Shown: positions 37,442 through 51,276, counted from the first letter of the stretch. The stretch is DNA of 64,000 bases from Himantopus leucocephalus (GCA_003993805.1 RSEF01000003.1:81422033-81486032); one strand, 5' to 3'. A program made the numbers and translations. The notes: a model not told the origin generated them from the letters alone.

Positions 37442-40400
37442 TCCCATACCATACATTTATTGAATATCTGTCATTTGGAAGTTTTGGGGAGGGATTTTCC
37501 TGAGTGAAGGTTAATATTGTTTCAATGTTCACCTATAAAAACCACAGGTGGATAGTAGAAAGTTTTACAAAGGTTATAATATCTGCTGTGGAAGGGCAGC
37601 TTGAAGCCAGAGGCAATGTGACATGCCATTTCTACTTCTAGTGTGTTGGTTATTTGTATTTAAGGTTCTACCATATTCTTCATCGCCTATAACACAACAT
37701 AATTACTTGTTGTGGGTATTTCACTATTTTATCCCACAAATACAACAACAAATGCAAAACACTATCAGAAACCTGATTGTGAGTTTATATTAGGAAGATC
37801 TCCAGGAACTTGAATGCGGAGCATGCAAGAAAGCAAGCATTCCCTCTTTCTTCCACCATTGTTCTGTTGTCATCCAGACCTGAATACTACAGGCATTGCA
37901 GCAGATCTAGGGACAAAGTAAGATGAAATGTGCATGTGTTGAAATTAAGCATGTTTTGCCTTTGCTTTTGCTAGAATTTTCAGACTTTTGTTCAAAGTGT
38001 TCCACTCTTAGCTGGGTTGAATTGCTGCCCAGAGGTGCCTCTAATTGCCATTCACTCTAGAGGGAGCCTAGGGTGTAGGTGGCTCAGTAAAAGCATTTAA
38101 GTGGCATAATTTAAGCTTACGGGTACAACACATCCTTGGATCATTCTGATGTTTTGCCCAGTTGCTTGGCTGAATGGTGAAGTGAGCAAAAGCACCTTCC
38201 TTGCCTACTGCTTGGGGAAGAGCAACCCTTTGGGGAAGCCTATTAGTTTCATCCCAGGAAGGGTTAACCCTTCAGTGTTCAGTAGGACCACTTAAGAAGT
38301 CATTTCCTATGGTAAGAATGCAAAGCATATGCTGCTTGTTAATACAGACGGGCAGCGAGCTAGCGAGGCATTTTTAAAGTCTTTGAGTGCCGTATGGTGC
38401 AGCGAGAATATGCACCCTTGAGCCGATCTGAAGCATGTTTGTCCACAATTTCATTGCTGTATGTGTCTGAGTTAGTGTCTTCATTAAAATGATAAGTTTC
38501 TCTAAAAGCTGCAAATGACAAGTGACCTTATAATGTAACATGGTCCCGCTTAGTCTGCAGGAAAGTATTAAATGTCAGGACTTATAATTGTAAGGATTTG
38601 ATATTTATGAAGGTCAGTTCAAGTGTGAGTAATATAACATAATATTACATTTAAACTAAGATCTGTGTTCATAGGAACCTTTTAAAAACACCCAGCTGCC
38701 ACTGCTGAAATAGTGCAATGATAGATGATGATTTTTTTAGACTTAACACATATTGTGAATTTGCAACTCATGTAGGGTTTGTATTAAAAGCTGACACGAT
38801 ATTTTAATTTAAACAGAGGTTAGATTATTAAAGTTGGCAAACAGCCAGAAGTGTATCAATGTTAAAAAAATGTCCATTTACTTGACTTTTGCTCTCCTTT
38901 GTTTTCATTGGTAAAATACATGAAAAAATTCACCTGAATTATTGCTTATAATTAATATTTTTCATTCAAAAATTGGCACATTTCGCCTTTATTTGAGGCT
39001 TGACATTGCAGAGTATAACAGAATTTTTTCAATGGTAAAGTGAAAAGAAACCCCATTCCACAGACTGTATATCTCATTAATATTAAATTTATTCAGGTCA
39101 ATTCACTATTCAAAAAGATGGGTATGAAAGACACGAAGTAGCATTTCTATTGTGTGTTTCTTGGAAAGACAGTTTCTTGAGGAGATTCTGTTCCCCTGGA
39201 ACCTGATGGCCATATGCACACAAGATATATAGATACAGATAAAGCACGTTTCATATGAACTTAGTCTTGATGGATGCAGAATGTCCATGGTTATCATTAG
39301 CTATAAAACCTCACTGGATGCCCAACACCTTTCAGCACCTGGCAGGATTATGCTCTGTATTTGTATCTTTCCTCTTTCCATCATCAGGGCATCTCATATC
39401 TAATGACTGAAGTATGGAAAGTGCTCGTAGAGGACATAATGGATCAGAACACAATGTGATACTTTTTCTATTTTCCACAGTGTATTTGAGCTTTTGTGCT
39501 GAGTTACGTAGAAGGAAAATGCCTAATCATTAATTAATTGTTTGGTCTAATCATTTAGGTGACCACTGCATCCATTTGGACCACTGAGCTGTGCAGAATG
39601 GAGGGCTGTACTACCCAGGATCCTGCCTCACAGCAAATGCCATAAAAGAAACAAGAAAGGTAGGATCTCTGGCGATTCATGAAACAAGTATATTACAAGG
39701 ATGGAAAAGTGTTTTAGTTAGAGGGAAGTTATAAGAATGAGGACAAGTTTGGAGCTGGGCCCTTTATGGCTGTAGATTTATTGGTAGAGCTGCAGCATGT
39801 TATTTGAGGAGGATCAAGTGATGTGATTCTGGCTTTTTAAATTCCACAAGCCTCCTGTCAAAAGATGTAGATACCTCGGACAGCATTTGTATAGCCAAAT
39901 GTAGGTAGCTATAATGCAGACAAGTCTGAGCAAATCCTCAAAATTCCTCCTAGTCAGTGGAGATGAACAGAGACTTTTAGGATGCAATTACCAAAACAGG
40001 CCTCTAAGTTAAGTGAATCATTCTCTGAAGGAGTCTATTTCTCTTGGCAACAAGGCAATTTAAGATGAATATTTCAAACATAAATATAGTAATATATACT
40101 CTCTGTCTATACAAGATAGCGAAATAGGCAGGGTCAGAGGTAATGCGGGTATCTTAGGTAGGTGGGATTAATTGCTCTTTATGGATGACTCTTACTCTTG
40201 TGTTCAGCTTCATCTTGTCTAATTACAGGCATTTTACTGATATGCTTAATTTAGGAATCCAGTTACCAAAAGTTGCCCTACATTTTTTAGTTGTCCTACA
40301 TTTTCTGTTGTATTCAATAGAAATAGAGAGGCATATTCAAAGGAGGACTTGGGGCTTAGGTGAAGTGAATAGCTCTCTATAAATGCTGATTTCTGGACTG

Positions 40401-42957
40401 TCTACTGCTGCCCGGGAGTTGTCATGTGCTAAATGTGTTACAGGATGCTTAAGAGACCTTTAAATCTCTTTCTCATACAAAGAGGTACCTGGGTCCAGAG
40501 TTTTATAAATCCTGAGTCAGAACCACAAAAATATTCTGCCAGGGTTAGAAATTTTTATATCAGAGTTCTCTAAAAAAAATGCTAAAGAAGTAAAGGATAT
40601 ATGCTTCAGCCCTCAGTGAATCCAACTCTTTGTGTGAAGCAGTTATGATCATACAATCTCCTTAACATACATGTCTCTTAGCAATCCCAAGTGTATTCAG
40701 CCTACTCCTTCTACCCATCTGGCCTTCAGACTGACCTCCGTTTCAGCTATGGCATCTTCCTCTCCCGCACTTATAGATGGATCAAGTAACTATTGCTTTC
40801 TGTAGGGAATGTTTCCATGAGCAAAAGACAGTGGGATGAAGCAAGAAGTATAGTTTTCCCATGCATCATGGCAGAGGCAGGAAGACAGGTGGCTCTCGAG
40901 CTTCTGGAGACTTGCCTTCCTCTCTCTCTCTACCTTCACTACCCTTGAAACAGCATCATCTTCCCAGGAGACAGAAGACTGCAGCACCTCGAAGTAATTC
41001 TTGCTGGGCGAGGTCAAAAAGCGGGTAGAGCAGCTCATCAGTGAAGCTTTTTCTTCAGAAGGATTAAAATGTGAGAGCTGGTTGGTATTTTGGAATTAGT
41101 ATCTCCCATGCTAGTGGCGCACTGCGGCCTACTTAACTGTCTGTATACACTGGAAAAGAAACAGCTCATAGGAGCTCAAAGGTATGGTGAAAAACAGACA
41201 CCGTGTGGGGAAGTTATCAATGCACATGTTCTGTCTGAGAATAAGATTTAAAGGAAGAGAAAAGTATCTGATTTGACTAACAAATCCATCTAGCACAAAT
41301 GGACAAGACTTGAGGTGTCTTCACACCTTCTACTAATCAGATCATTGAAAAGGTAATTATAGTAGCAGTATAGAGGAGAATGCAAGGAGAAAAGAGGAAC
41401 CCGAAGAGCACTGACGCAGGTGGCTGGTGGAAAAAGTATTGACTAAGTGGTATGAGTTGGGGAGAAGAAATGAGGTGGGACCTTGCACGTGGAAAGGGAA
41501 AATTTTCAAGTGACACAATGCAGAAGGTAAATAGGACAATACATGCATCAGAAAAGAGTTCTTGGCGCTCTTGGGAAGTGCAAAGAGGAACAACCCATAA
41601 AGAGAAAGAGAAACTCCCTCGTTAAAAATGAACAACTTACAATAAAGGGTTATCAGGTGCATTCCACATCAGTGCAATCACACGTCAGTTAGGCAATTAC
41701 TGGCATAACTGCACACAGAAATAAGAGTAGACAGAGAGGATGATTACATGGATGGTAATTAAAAGCGTATCCTTTTGTCACAGGAGGGACGTAGCTTAAA
41801 CTAACTTTCAGAGTGCCAACAAAAAAATTAGCGTTGCTTCTAAAAAATGATGGAGCTGCATGTATGTCAGAGATGCAGAGACCTCAGCACATATCCAGTA
41901 TTGGAAGTTTATTTTTTCAGTTGTAAATCTATGGATGAAGTAAAGTTTGTGCAGATATTGGTTATGGGGGAGGCTGTGTTGGAATGGATAAAGTGTGGTA
42001 GCATGGTGGAACACAAAGTGCATCCATGCTGTCATGTGCAGTTCTGAACAGGTGGGGGTGGGGGTGTTTTGAATTCTATTATCTCCTTGAAAATTAATTT
42101 CACTGAGTTTGAGTGATTACAGTGATAGAAAAGACAATTTAGCAATTTTAAGTGTAGCCTGAATTAGGCTGCATATATGAGTGTCTTTATAACTGCAGTT
42201 TAGACTGAACCAGTTATTTTATTCTAACAGACCTGGGTTACGAGCACAGTTGCTTTTTAGATGTTTGCTTTTGGTGTTCTATAGGATTAAAATGGGTTAT
42301 GAAAACATTGGTCAGCCCAGGCCTCCAGCTCCAGCACCATTCACTTTGACTGCAGATGAACATATGATGAGGTGAAGGACTAGCTCTGATGTATGGGAAA
42401 GAAATGAAGCATTTCCTTCTGCAAGGACCATGTGTTGTCTTTCATAGGAAAGCGTACATGCTTTTTTTCCTTTTGATCTTTCTACAGTATTTTCTCTGTA
42501 CTGTTGAACTACACCAAATGTCTCTTTGAGAGTTAGGCAAACAAACGTCAACCTTTTGCCAACTGGTGTGAAATTAAAAAAAAAGGATTTTTTAAAATCT
42601 ATTTCAACTGCTTTTCTGTCAGACAATGATTGTATAATTGAAAGACATCCAGTTGATAAAAAAGAACATATTTTTTATTGGCAGCACAGTAACATGAGTT
42701 CAAAGACTGTATTTGCCAAGAGTGCATAACTCTGTAATGGCCGGCATACTTTTACAAGTGTTCAGTGGTATTACTGACAGAAAGATCGCTTTGGTCCAAG
42801 ACAGATGTAAAATACTTCATTTAACAAATATTTACTCCACAATTATCTGAAAATGTAGAAAGTACAACCTGACATGTTTGAATATCTAAAGAACCTGTTT
42901 ATGGGGTATGCTATTATTGTTCCTACATAATAATCCAAAAAATATAGTTGCAGGGGA

Positions 42958-43110
42958 GGCCGGATGATTTAGGATATTGGTAATAGGATACAAAGCCTTT
43001 CACTTCTTGGTCAGCAGTTCAAATCTGGCTTAAGTTGGTAGTAACTCAAAATGATTGCTGCACTGTGTGACTAGGGTTAATAATAGGTTGGTGCCCTCTA
43101 GTTTTCAGAG
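42958..43110 (+). repeat. Possible old tRNA-derived SINE relic
   Basis: GTTCAAATC at 43,017-43,025 resembles a polymerase III B box. About 40 bp upstream, TTTAGGATATTGG at 42,968-42,980 could be a decayed A box, which is the spacing expected of a tRNA-derived promoter. The words after the B box (TGGCTTAAGTTGGTAGTAAC) recall a repeat that I believe occurs widely in amniotes, but I cannot name the family. Identity and right edge are uncertain. Confidence 0.35.
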
Positions 43111-44940
43111 TCCACCACCATAATGACTAAATTGGCACGACGACCACAGGGTTGTGTCACTTTTGCAGGAATTAGTGTCACCAAGGAGAAGACCGTGAAG
43201 GTGGCTGCAAAGGTAGAGGACCCCAGCACCTCTTCCACAGAACCGTACACTTGCCTGCCTTTTGCAGTCCCTTGGAAGCTGTCGGGAGTTTGCTCCTAAC
43301 TCAACAGTGACGGAGACAAGAGAAACCTTCTGCAGATTGAGCATCGCAGAATGTCAGCCTGGAAGTATTAGGAAATACGCATGTAATTATGAATTGCCAT
43401 TACAATAGCCACACTGATGGAGAACCGTGTGGCATAATTATTAGCAGGTAATTAGAAGACTAGCCAAAGTGTGAGAGTTTATCTCAGGTTTTTTTTGGTG
43501 TTTCGCTTTTGGGAAGCAACAGAACCCTTAGGTTTTGGTCAGAGGTTTAGATTTTAGACTTGAAAGTGACTACAGTTGCATATTTCAGATGTATAGAGAG
43601 TTGCATCTGTTCAAGGCCTATGCCTGTCCCTGCTCCTTTGCGACCATGCCTGTAGCTGGGAAACCAAAAGCAGCTGGTGCCCATTTCCTATCACACAGAC
43701 CAGCCGCCATGGCCTCGCTCACATCCACACCCTTCCACTCTCTCGCTGTCCAGAGCAGGACATCATCATAAAACTACTTAGGGTCCCTGACCCATGCTAA
43801 TGGCCAAAATGTGCTGGGGAACAGTTTTGGAGGAGTATTAGCTGGCCCAGACCAAAACTATGCCAGGGACCATCTGACAGGGTGATGGGGCAAACAATCA
43901 CGTTCCGGTGCTCGGCCCATGCCCAGGCACTCCTTCGTTCAGCAGGCTCAGGAGAGCTGTGTGACCTCAGCTAAGAGGTTTTGTCCTCCTTGTTTCAGTT
44001 AAATACGTCTGAAGTGGAAATAGCATTTCTTGTTTCATGTTTCTTGTGCATTTAGAGTTTTTAGAATAAGATTTGTCAATTGTTTGAGCCACGCTTCGTA
44101 AAGGGCAACAAATTTGATCCGAATCTCTAAGCCTGGGATGCAAATAATTCTATGTGAATTGAGGTTTAACATTCATAAGGTGTTGCTCCTCTGGCTGATG
44201 TCATTTGTCTGCTTCCGTCTCTCACGTGTTAATGTGTAAATGTGGTACCTAAATTTCAAGGAATTTTCTTGGTGTGAATAGACAGAATGTTACTGATTCC
44301 ACATAAAAAATCAGGCAGGTACCGGGCATTTCAAAAGTTGTTCCTTGCTGTCTTTGCTGCGAAGTACCTAACAGTCATGGACCAGAAGGAAGAGGTTGAA
44401 GAGCCATTTGTATAACGGAGATGATTTTATTTCCAGCTTCCACTGCGTGTTTGCCAGAGAAGGGGCATACAGGCTCCGGGGCCCGACGGAGCTGAGCATC
44501 ACAGGGAGTTTGGTTTGGAGGAGAGGAGGAACAGGGGAGCACACGCACAAAGGGCACGGCTTGGGGGAGAGAGGGAAACCCCAGGTACGTGGGGAGGAAG
44601 AAAGGCAACATGCGTAGGGAAAGGGAAAGGATGAAAAACGCACAGAGTTCCTCACAGTGGGGGAGAGAGATCCTTGTATAAGGGCAGCCGTAACAGTGGG
44701 GGACATGTTCAAGAATTTTAATCTAATAGATAAGGTTTTTGATAATTATTAATCTACCAGAAGTTTTGCATCCCTTAAAACACCACAGGCTTTACATAAC
44801 CACAGTTTACATCTGCAGTTTTACTTGTTCAAATATAACACCTTTCCTCACCTTCATTTTGGCAAACTGGGAAAGGCTGTTTACAGGGGCATCTTGATGC
44901 CTATAGGGTTTTCTCAGAGAAGGAATGGATTCCAGCACTG

Positions 44941-44982
44941 CTTTTTTTTTTTCTTTTTTCTTTTGTCTTTTTTTCTTTTTGT
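44941..44982. repeat. Polypyrimidine tract, T-rich with interspersed C
   Basis: A nearly pure run of T with single C interruptions and two G. The lysine-rich minus-strand ORF over it is only the reverse reading of this tract. Confidence 0.9.
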
Positions 44983-47029
44983 AGAAAAAGGTTGTTTGTA
45001 CTTCTTCCTTGATTTCAAGTTCAGATACTTGGCAACAGAAGGTGGTATCCTGACACCATTGCTTATGGGAATTGCCCAGAATGGTCCAACATGCTTCCAC
45101 CATTTCAGTCCTAATTTTCCTCTAGGTAAAAGTGATAGAAGTCTTTATTCTAAATTATATTCTTTCTCTCTGTCAAATGTTATGTTTTCTAGCAATGACT
45201 GATGACTTTGCGCTTTAAGAAGTTGTTTAAAAATGTGCATACCATTACAGGTGGTTACTTAAGTTACATAAGCTTAAAGAAAGATATTTAAACACAGAGG
45301 CCTGGATTCAGGTAACCAAATTAAGGTCCCTGAGTCAGGAACACAGCCACAGTTTGTTTTCTTTCTAATTATTGGAGAAATAGGCACCACCAGGAGTAAC
45401 TCGGTCTCCTTCAGCATCTGAATTGCTCTGTAAGACCTGAACTGGTTTCTGCAGATACCTGTCCGTACTGACTGATGGATGAAGGCAAAACAAATCCCGT
45501 CCATGATGATGCTGCCCCTTATGGCATGAACTCAGGCCACTGTGGCCAAGACTTCTAGATAGCTAGTTGCATGTTGAGTGCCTATGTTTGATGTCTTAGA
45601 GGAGCTGGCTTTCTCAGCTTTCAGCTGCTTTTAGAGCATCGCAAATAGGGCATTGTGGAAAACGTGGCTTATGCTTTTACCTAAACCACTTTCTGATTCC
45701 TGAGTTCATTTAAACGGATAGAGACAACAGTTGTGGACAACAGCTGCGAGGTAAAAGGCAGAGTAATCCTCTCCTCCACCATGGAGGCAGGGAACAAAGA
45801 GAGGTCAGGTCGGTAACTGGACCCCTGTCCTGGACGTCTCTATCTGTTTGTCTTGTTGATTGGCTCTACCACCACAGTAGTCAATACTACGTTTTACTCT
45901 GCAGGAAAAGAAAGCAAAGTCCCTCAGCAGGTGCTGAGAGCACTGCACCCTGATGGTCCGCCAGGGGCGGGCAGGCAGGTCTATTTGTTCCCTGGTTCAC
46001 ATCGTTTGCTTCCTGTGGCATTCTTTACTACCTCTAGTAGCCCCAAAGCATTTCTTGTTTGTTCGATCAAAGTTTTTCATCCTGAAACACAAATCCTTGC
46101 TGGCAGCCGTATAAGACTCTGCACCCTTTATCCTGCATGGGGTCAGACCAAGACAGGGCAGCAGCCCATCTCTGTGCCACCAAAGGGAGGATCGGAGTCT
46201 GTTTTCCCTCCATACATGCTCTGTCTTCATTTGCAATGTGCAGACCTGTGCTAGTCCACAGGCACAATCCTCCCTGTCTTATACCTGAGTAGCCATGTCG
46301 ATTTGACCATTGTTGCTCAGTTACAAATGATAACGAAATTAAAGCCAATGATACTGCATGGCTGGAACTGAGGATGATATTTCGCTATTGTGCGCATATG
46401 TGTAAACGAAAGAGAAAAAATAGATTATATCCTTTAAAAATGAAAAACAGACTTGAAAAAGTTGGTATATAGATTTTTTTTTTAGTGTAGTTCTACTGAC
46501 AAAGCTTATAAAAACATTCCAAAGTAATGTAGTGTGATGACCCTTGCTCATAATCACAGAAAACCTCTCCAAGTTTTTGATTTTTTAATAAGCCTATCAT
46601 TAATCTTCAATGAAAATAATATAGATTTTATGAAGAAAGCTCACCAAAGTTCTTGGAAAACTTACAAGACATTTAACAGCTGAACAGTGTATCTCACAAA
46701 TAGACTTTAAAGGTGCTCTTTCAAACAAGCCTTTATTTGATCTGGTTTTATAGTTAGCAATTGCTTTGGTCTGAAACCTCACCCATCCTTTCCAACTAAT
46801 AACCAAAAGAATCCTGAAATATAGCACTTGTTGGAGGTACAGCATGACAGCCCCTGAACGAATTAGTACTACTCTTGGACTCTTGAGGTTGGATTTATTA
46901 TTTGTTCTAAGATGTCCTACTTTACCAGAACTGTATATACATATATTCCGAACAAAGTAAACTCCAGGATTAACAGTATTTATGTATATATAATAAACGT
47001 GGCTGAAGTTATGGATTTTTTAAATTTTC

Positions 47030-47091
47030 TTTTGTGATTTTTTTTTTGTGGTTTGGGGTTTTTGTTTTTTGGTTTGGTTTTTTTTTTTTTT
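47030..47091. repeat. T/G-rich low-complexity tract
   Basis: Runs of T broken by GG and GGGG, ending in a run of 13 T. Low-complexity sequence of no assigned family. Confidence 0.85.
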
Positions 47092-48048
47092 CCCCTGTAA
47101 CATTAAGCATTACTTGAATGTTTTCTCCAATAACTTTAATCTGGATTTCCTTTCTGATAAAACTCTGGTTGTTTGCAGATCCACCCGTCAGTTTTATGAG
47201 GATATCTTTGAGACATCACAATTATAAAACAAACTGGAAGGAAGAGCAGCTGTACTTACAAACAAACATCACAGGCACAATTAATCTGCTTAAAGGGTTT
47301 ATGAGGGGAAGCATAAAATATCAAATAAAGGGTAATGGGAAATATTTAAAAAATGCTGAAGCTGGTAACAATCCACAAAGCAGAGCAGCCAGTGCATGTT
47401 CAGGAAACAGAGTGTAGCTAGTAACTCATTTGGTTGGAAGCCACCAGCTCTCTACCTCCCAACCTGAACTGTAGGGCTGTTTCATGTTTCTAATGCAGAT
47501 GCGGTTCTAGATATATATACTCCATTTACTTTGTAGATTACAATTTAAAGGATATTCCTTTTTTAAAAGTGAAGATGGTAATAAAATCTTAAGAGGCCAG
47601 TTTTGTTTTCCGTTGTTCAACTTAAACCCAGTATGATCCCATTCTGGTGGTTGAAATTTATGTCCCTGCTTGGATAAGAGAAAAACATATATATAAACAT
47701 GCTCTTTTGCGCTCTTTTTTGCTTTTGCTCACGCACATACACCGCCCTCGCCCCATGCCAATGAGCATACTGGAAACAGGCATTGAATCAAGCAGGTGTA
47801 TGACTATTTTGGACACTTTTTAAAAATCTCATAAGGTTCTAAGATTAAAAAAAGAAAGATTCTTCTATACCTAACAACAAACACTATCTTCAACTCCATT
47901 TTAGAATCTGAATTAGTTGGATAATGCATTTGTTATTTTCTTAACAGAAAGTTTCAGCATGTACCAAACTGAAATAGTTTGGTATATAAAATATCCTGGG
48001 GTTTAATATATGAGACTGCATCTCCTTGTGTCACATGTACAGCATTTT

Positions 48049-48064
48049 TCTCTCTCTCTCTCTC
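48049..48064. repeat. (TC)n microsatellite
   Basis: About eight TC dinucleotides following a short T run. Confidence 0.9.
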
Positions 48065-48443
48065 ACTGTTCGTAGAGTGATATAAGTACCAAAGTGACTC
48101 TGCTGGTCTGGCCTGCTGGTTATTGTATTTTCTGCCATATCTACCGTATATTTTAAAAATCACTCTTTTAAATTTGATAGAATGTTTGTTAGTGGATAGG
48201 TGTTGGCGTTCATATGATATAAATTCCCATTTGCCCTAGGGAAGAGGTTTTGTTCAAGATATACCACAAATATAATCAGACTGGTTCTTTAAAGAAAAAA
48301 CCCTCTTGCCTCCTATCACGGGAACACAGGGCAAGAAGGTTCCTTTTTTATCATAAATTTTGCTTGGCTTTTGTTGTATCTGCATAAGCTATTTGTCAAC
48401 AGAGTATCAATTTGGGACGCTTCCTACAAGCTGGTGGAGTGTC

Positions 48444-48690
48444 ACATAGAATCATAGGATAAAATCATGGAATCATTTGGGTTGGAAAGGATCTTTAAGA
48501 TCATCAAGTCCAACCATTAACTTAACACTGCCAAGNNNNNNNNNNNNNNNNNNNNNNNNNNNNNNNNNNNNNNNNNNNNNNNNNNNNNNNNNNNNNNNNN
48601 NNNNNNNNNNNNNNNNNNNNNNNNNNNNNNNNNNNGCTGCTCCTCATAAGACTTGTTCTCCAGACCCCTCAACAGCTTTGTTACTGTCTC
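48444..48690 (-). mobile_element. CR1 LINE copy interrupted by an assembly gap
   Basis: Minus-orientation CR1. The low-coordinate end has about four degenerate tail octamers (ATAGAATCATAGGATAAAAT and following). Then come GGGTTGGAAAGGATC and AAGATCATCAAGTCCAACC, up to AACACTGCCAAG at the gap. After the gap, GCTCCTCATAAGACTTGTTC and CAGACCCCTC match the CR1 3' region several hundred bases further inside the element. Similarity fades after about 48,690. The copy closely resembles the one at 1,050-1,245 in the tail region, suggesting the same or a related subfamily. It has no coding potential. Confidence 0.93.
48536..48635. other. Assembly gap, 100 N
   Basis: Exactly 100 N, again inside a CR1 copy. 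Both flanks belong to the same element in the same orientation. Confidence 0.98.
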
Positions 48691-48916
48691 AAAGGAAGCT
48701 GTGCATTAGATCTTTCTTGTTTGAGCTATATAAGCATGGAGAGTTTCGTCACAGGGACAGTCCCAATTTAAACTTTGGTTTCAAAGGGTGGTTTAATTAG
48801 TGGTTTTGAAAGGACCTGTCTGTGCTTGATTCTGATCTCACATAAATTGATGCAGTTATGTAAATGCAGTATGAGATCCTGTCTTCTTGTAAAGCCGTTC
48901 CTTGCTGCTTATTTTG

Positions 48917-48993
48917 GGAAAAAAATTAAAATGTATTAAAAAAAAAGTTTAGCAGAGAAAACAAATCAACTTAAAAAAAATAAAAATAAAAAT
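48917..48993. repeat. A-rich low-complexity tract
   Basis: Several A runs of seven to nine bases, including TTAAAAAAAATAAAAATAAA-like sequence. It could be a decayed retroposon tail, but nothing beside it looks like a processed copy. Confidence 0.75.
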
Positions 48994-51276
48994 CTATGTA
49001 AAAGAGTCCAATGAATTTTCCAAGAAGATGAAGGCGTAGTGCCTTTGGATTTCTGCCTGTTTGTGCACATGAGGAATGTTAGTATCTTGGGATAACCACA
49101 CTTCTTGTCATGTATTATGCTTTATATGGACTCAGAACTGTCATCGCAATGCACATAAACATTTTTTATTTTCTTCACCTGCTCATGTGGCGCACACCTG
49201 GGGCTTGCTGGCAGCGTGCTTGGCTTCGGCAAGTGAAGGAGAGACACTGCCAGGTTGGAAAGCCAGCCCTGTTCCCTTCGTGTAAGTTAAGCCAAGTCGA
49301 TCCCCCACTGTTTTTATGGAGTGGTTAAGGATAGGGCTGAAAAACTTTAGCTTCTACTGAAAATTCAAAAATGTGGGGGACAGTAAACTTTCAGAGACTC
49401 GAACAGAACCAGCAGTGGTTTGCTTAGACCTTTAGAGCAGAAGCGCCTCTCCTGCGCCTGTCCGCTCCACAGTTTACCCCTGGTGACTCCTGAGTTTTCT
49501 GTCTTTGCAACAGAATCAGCGTCAGTGCAAACTGCCTGGCCAGGTGTGGCAACGAGCGGACCTTTAGAAGTCAACTAGATGGCACAGCGCTCTGTTGTTG
49601 CTCTATTAACGTAATAGTTTGGACCGAAACCTTTGTTGCTGCTTAGTGCTTCCTGGCATAGAGGAAGTGTCAGCTGTATATTGCTCAGAGCTGGCTGAAA
49701 TGTTTATAGAGGAACTGAAATTTTCATTGATTTGAGTTCACGGGCATTACATAAAAATGCACGGCTTCCTGCTAGTTTTTTTTGCATTAGTAAACATTTT
49801 GTTGAAATGCTTTCCAGTGTCTGGTTGTCGGTCTCCTAGGCCTGAAAGCTGCAGGAGAGTGGAAACAGTGAGAGGGGAAGATGTTGGAAGGTGCCTTTTG
49901 ATGAGCAAAGATTTAAACTTCAATACTAAGGCGTCTTCTGGACCATGAAATATGCCATCTTCACAGGCGTACACACTGACACACACAAATGTGTTTATGC
50001 ATGACAATTAGGGCACTGAAATTTATTCCTGCTTGGAAGGAAGAGATGTTACCTCTTTCTGTGTGAAAAAATGGACTCTTACATGCTCTTGTTGATCCTG
50101 TGGCCAACCACTTTGGGCCGTTTTGAGTAAGGCGAGTCAGAGATTTGTCCCTGTCCACGCCTGCCTACTCCTCGTTCTCTCACGTAAACAGATCTTTCCT
50201 CCCTTTGCCATAGTGGGAGCTGTTTTCTTAGGGAAAAATGGCTTTCTTAGGTCCCTTTTTCTCTGCAGGTGCAAAACATTGTAGTCATAACTGAGTTTTA
50301 AATCGGAGAATTTTGTTGGTTTATTCTCAGAAGACAATTCGTACTTGGAGTTAAGACTCAGATTCATTACTGGCAGCAGTGAACAAATTGAGCACACTTG
50401 GGTTTGATTTATGGGTGTGATCTTTGAAAGTGAAACTCTGTGATGATGGTTATAATGTAAATAACAGCACCAGAAACACCAGTTTGGAAGAATCGACGTA
50501 TGTCTGGCATCCTGTTTCTGCTACGCACTCCAGTTATCGAGAGGATGGATGCTTAAGTGTATTTTTAATCAAACTAATCCACAACTATACAAGTGATCAG
50601 ACGATTTTCAAGTGCAGTTCTTTAGGAACAGCATTCATATTTCAGTAATCCCTGCAAGGCTGACTTGGACAAGAGTCTTCCCACACACAGTGTGTGGCAT
50701 TCTGCTGCAAAAAAACCAAGGGTGTTTCCAGTTAAAATTTGGCCTTAACATCAAGTCCATCCTTTGGCAGAAGAGTTTATATTATGTCATGAAGAAGTCC
50801 AATAATCCTATAAATGCACATCCTTGAGGTATGGACCTTTTTTAAAAATAGGAATATTTACCATGTTATCAACATTTATCCAGCTGGTCAGAAAATGAAA
50901 ATACAGAGAGTGAGAGAATATGCAAGTATGTATGTCTTTAATAGATTATTGAAACAAGCAGCAGAACAATTCAACTCTCTTGGGCCAATTTCATGATGTT
51001 TTAAAAGCAATGTTTATTACAAAGCATGGAGTTCAAGCTGTGGAATTCATCTCTCTGCTTCCTGCCTCTTTCCACTCACACCCACTGACACACACCAAAT
51101 TCAGTGCCTTCAGATAGGGTTTGTGATGGTGAGAGGGGATTGACTGGACCTGGTTTAGGGACAGAAACTCTCTGAATACTTAAGGACCTGACTGAGGATT
51201 TGGATTTCAAAGTTCAAGGCTGTGCAGACCCCCACTTTTGATTCTCACCCATTCCCGTTTAATAACAGTTTTGCTA
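48994..51276. other. Sequence without a supported gene
   Basis: ORFs of up to 86 codons in several overlapping frames, none with a recognisable domain. No repeat family seen. Confidence 0.5.

Larger units (their letters stand above)
28266..42957. other. Long stretch without a supported gene
   Basis: About 14.7 kb with no CR1, no recognisable coding exon and only short ORFs (up to 125 codons at 29,851-30,228). Simple repeats within it are listed separately. The parts near 38,400-38,960 are AT-rich but compositionally complex and lack repeats, a profile often seen in conserved non-coding DNA, though that is not testable from one sequence. Confidence 0.5.
43111..48443. other. Sequence without a supported gene
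   Basis: Contains simple-sequence tracts listed separately, a mildly GC-rich patch at 43,600-43,970 and another at 44,440-44,600. The longest ORF is 133 codons (45,853-46,254, plus), overlapped by minus-strand ORFs and without a domain. No repeat family is recognised with confidence. Confidence 0.5.

Noticed and set aside
44807..45103. Lysine-rich 98-codon ORF
   Set aside because: The lysine stretch is the reverse reading of a polypyrimidine tract; no family similarity.
46128..46180. TGGGGTCAGACCAAGACAGG resembling the reverse complement of a turtle-like CR1 tail
   Set aside because: The match covers about 12 bases and nothing around it fits.
48477..48800. 107-codon ORF spanning the gap
   Set aside because: Its centre is unknown bases and its ends are CR1 sequence.
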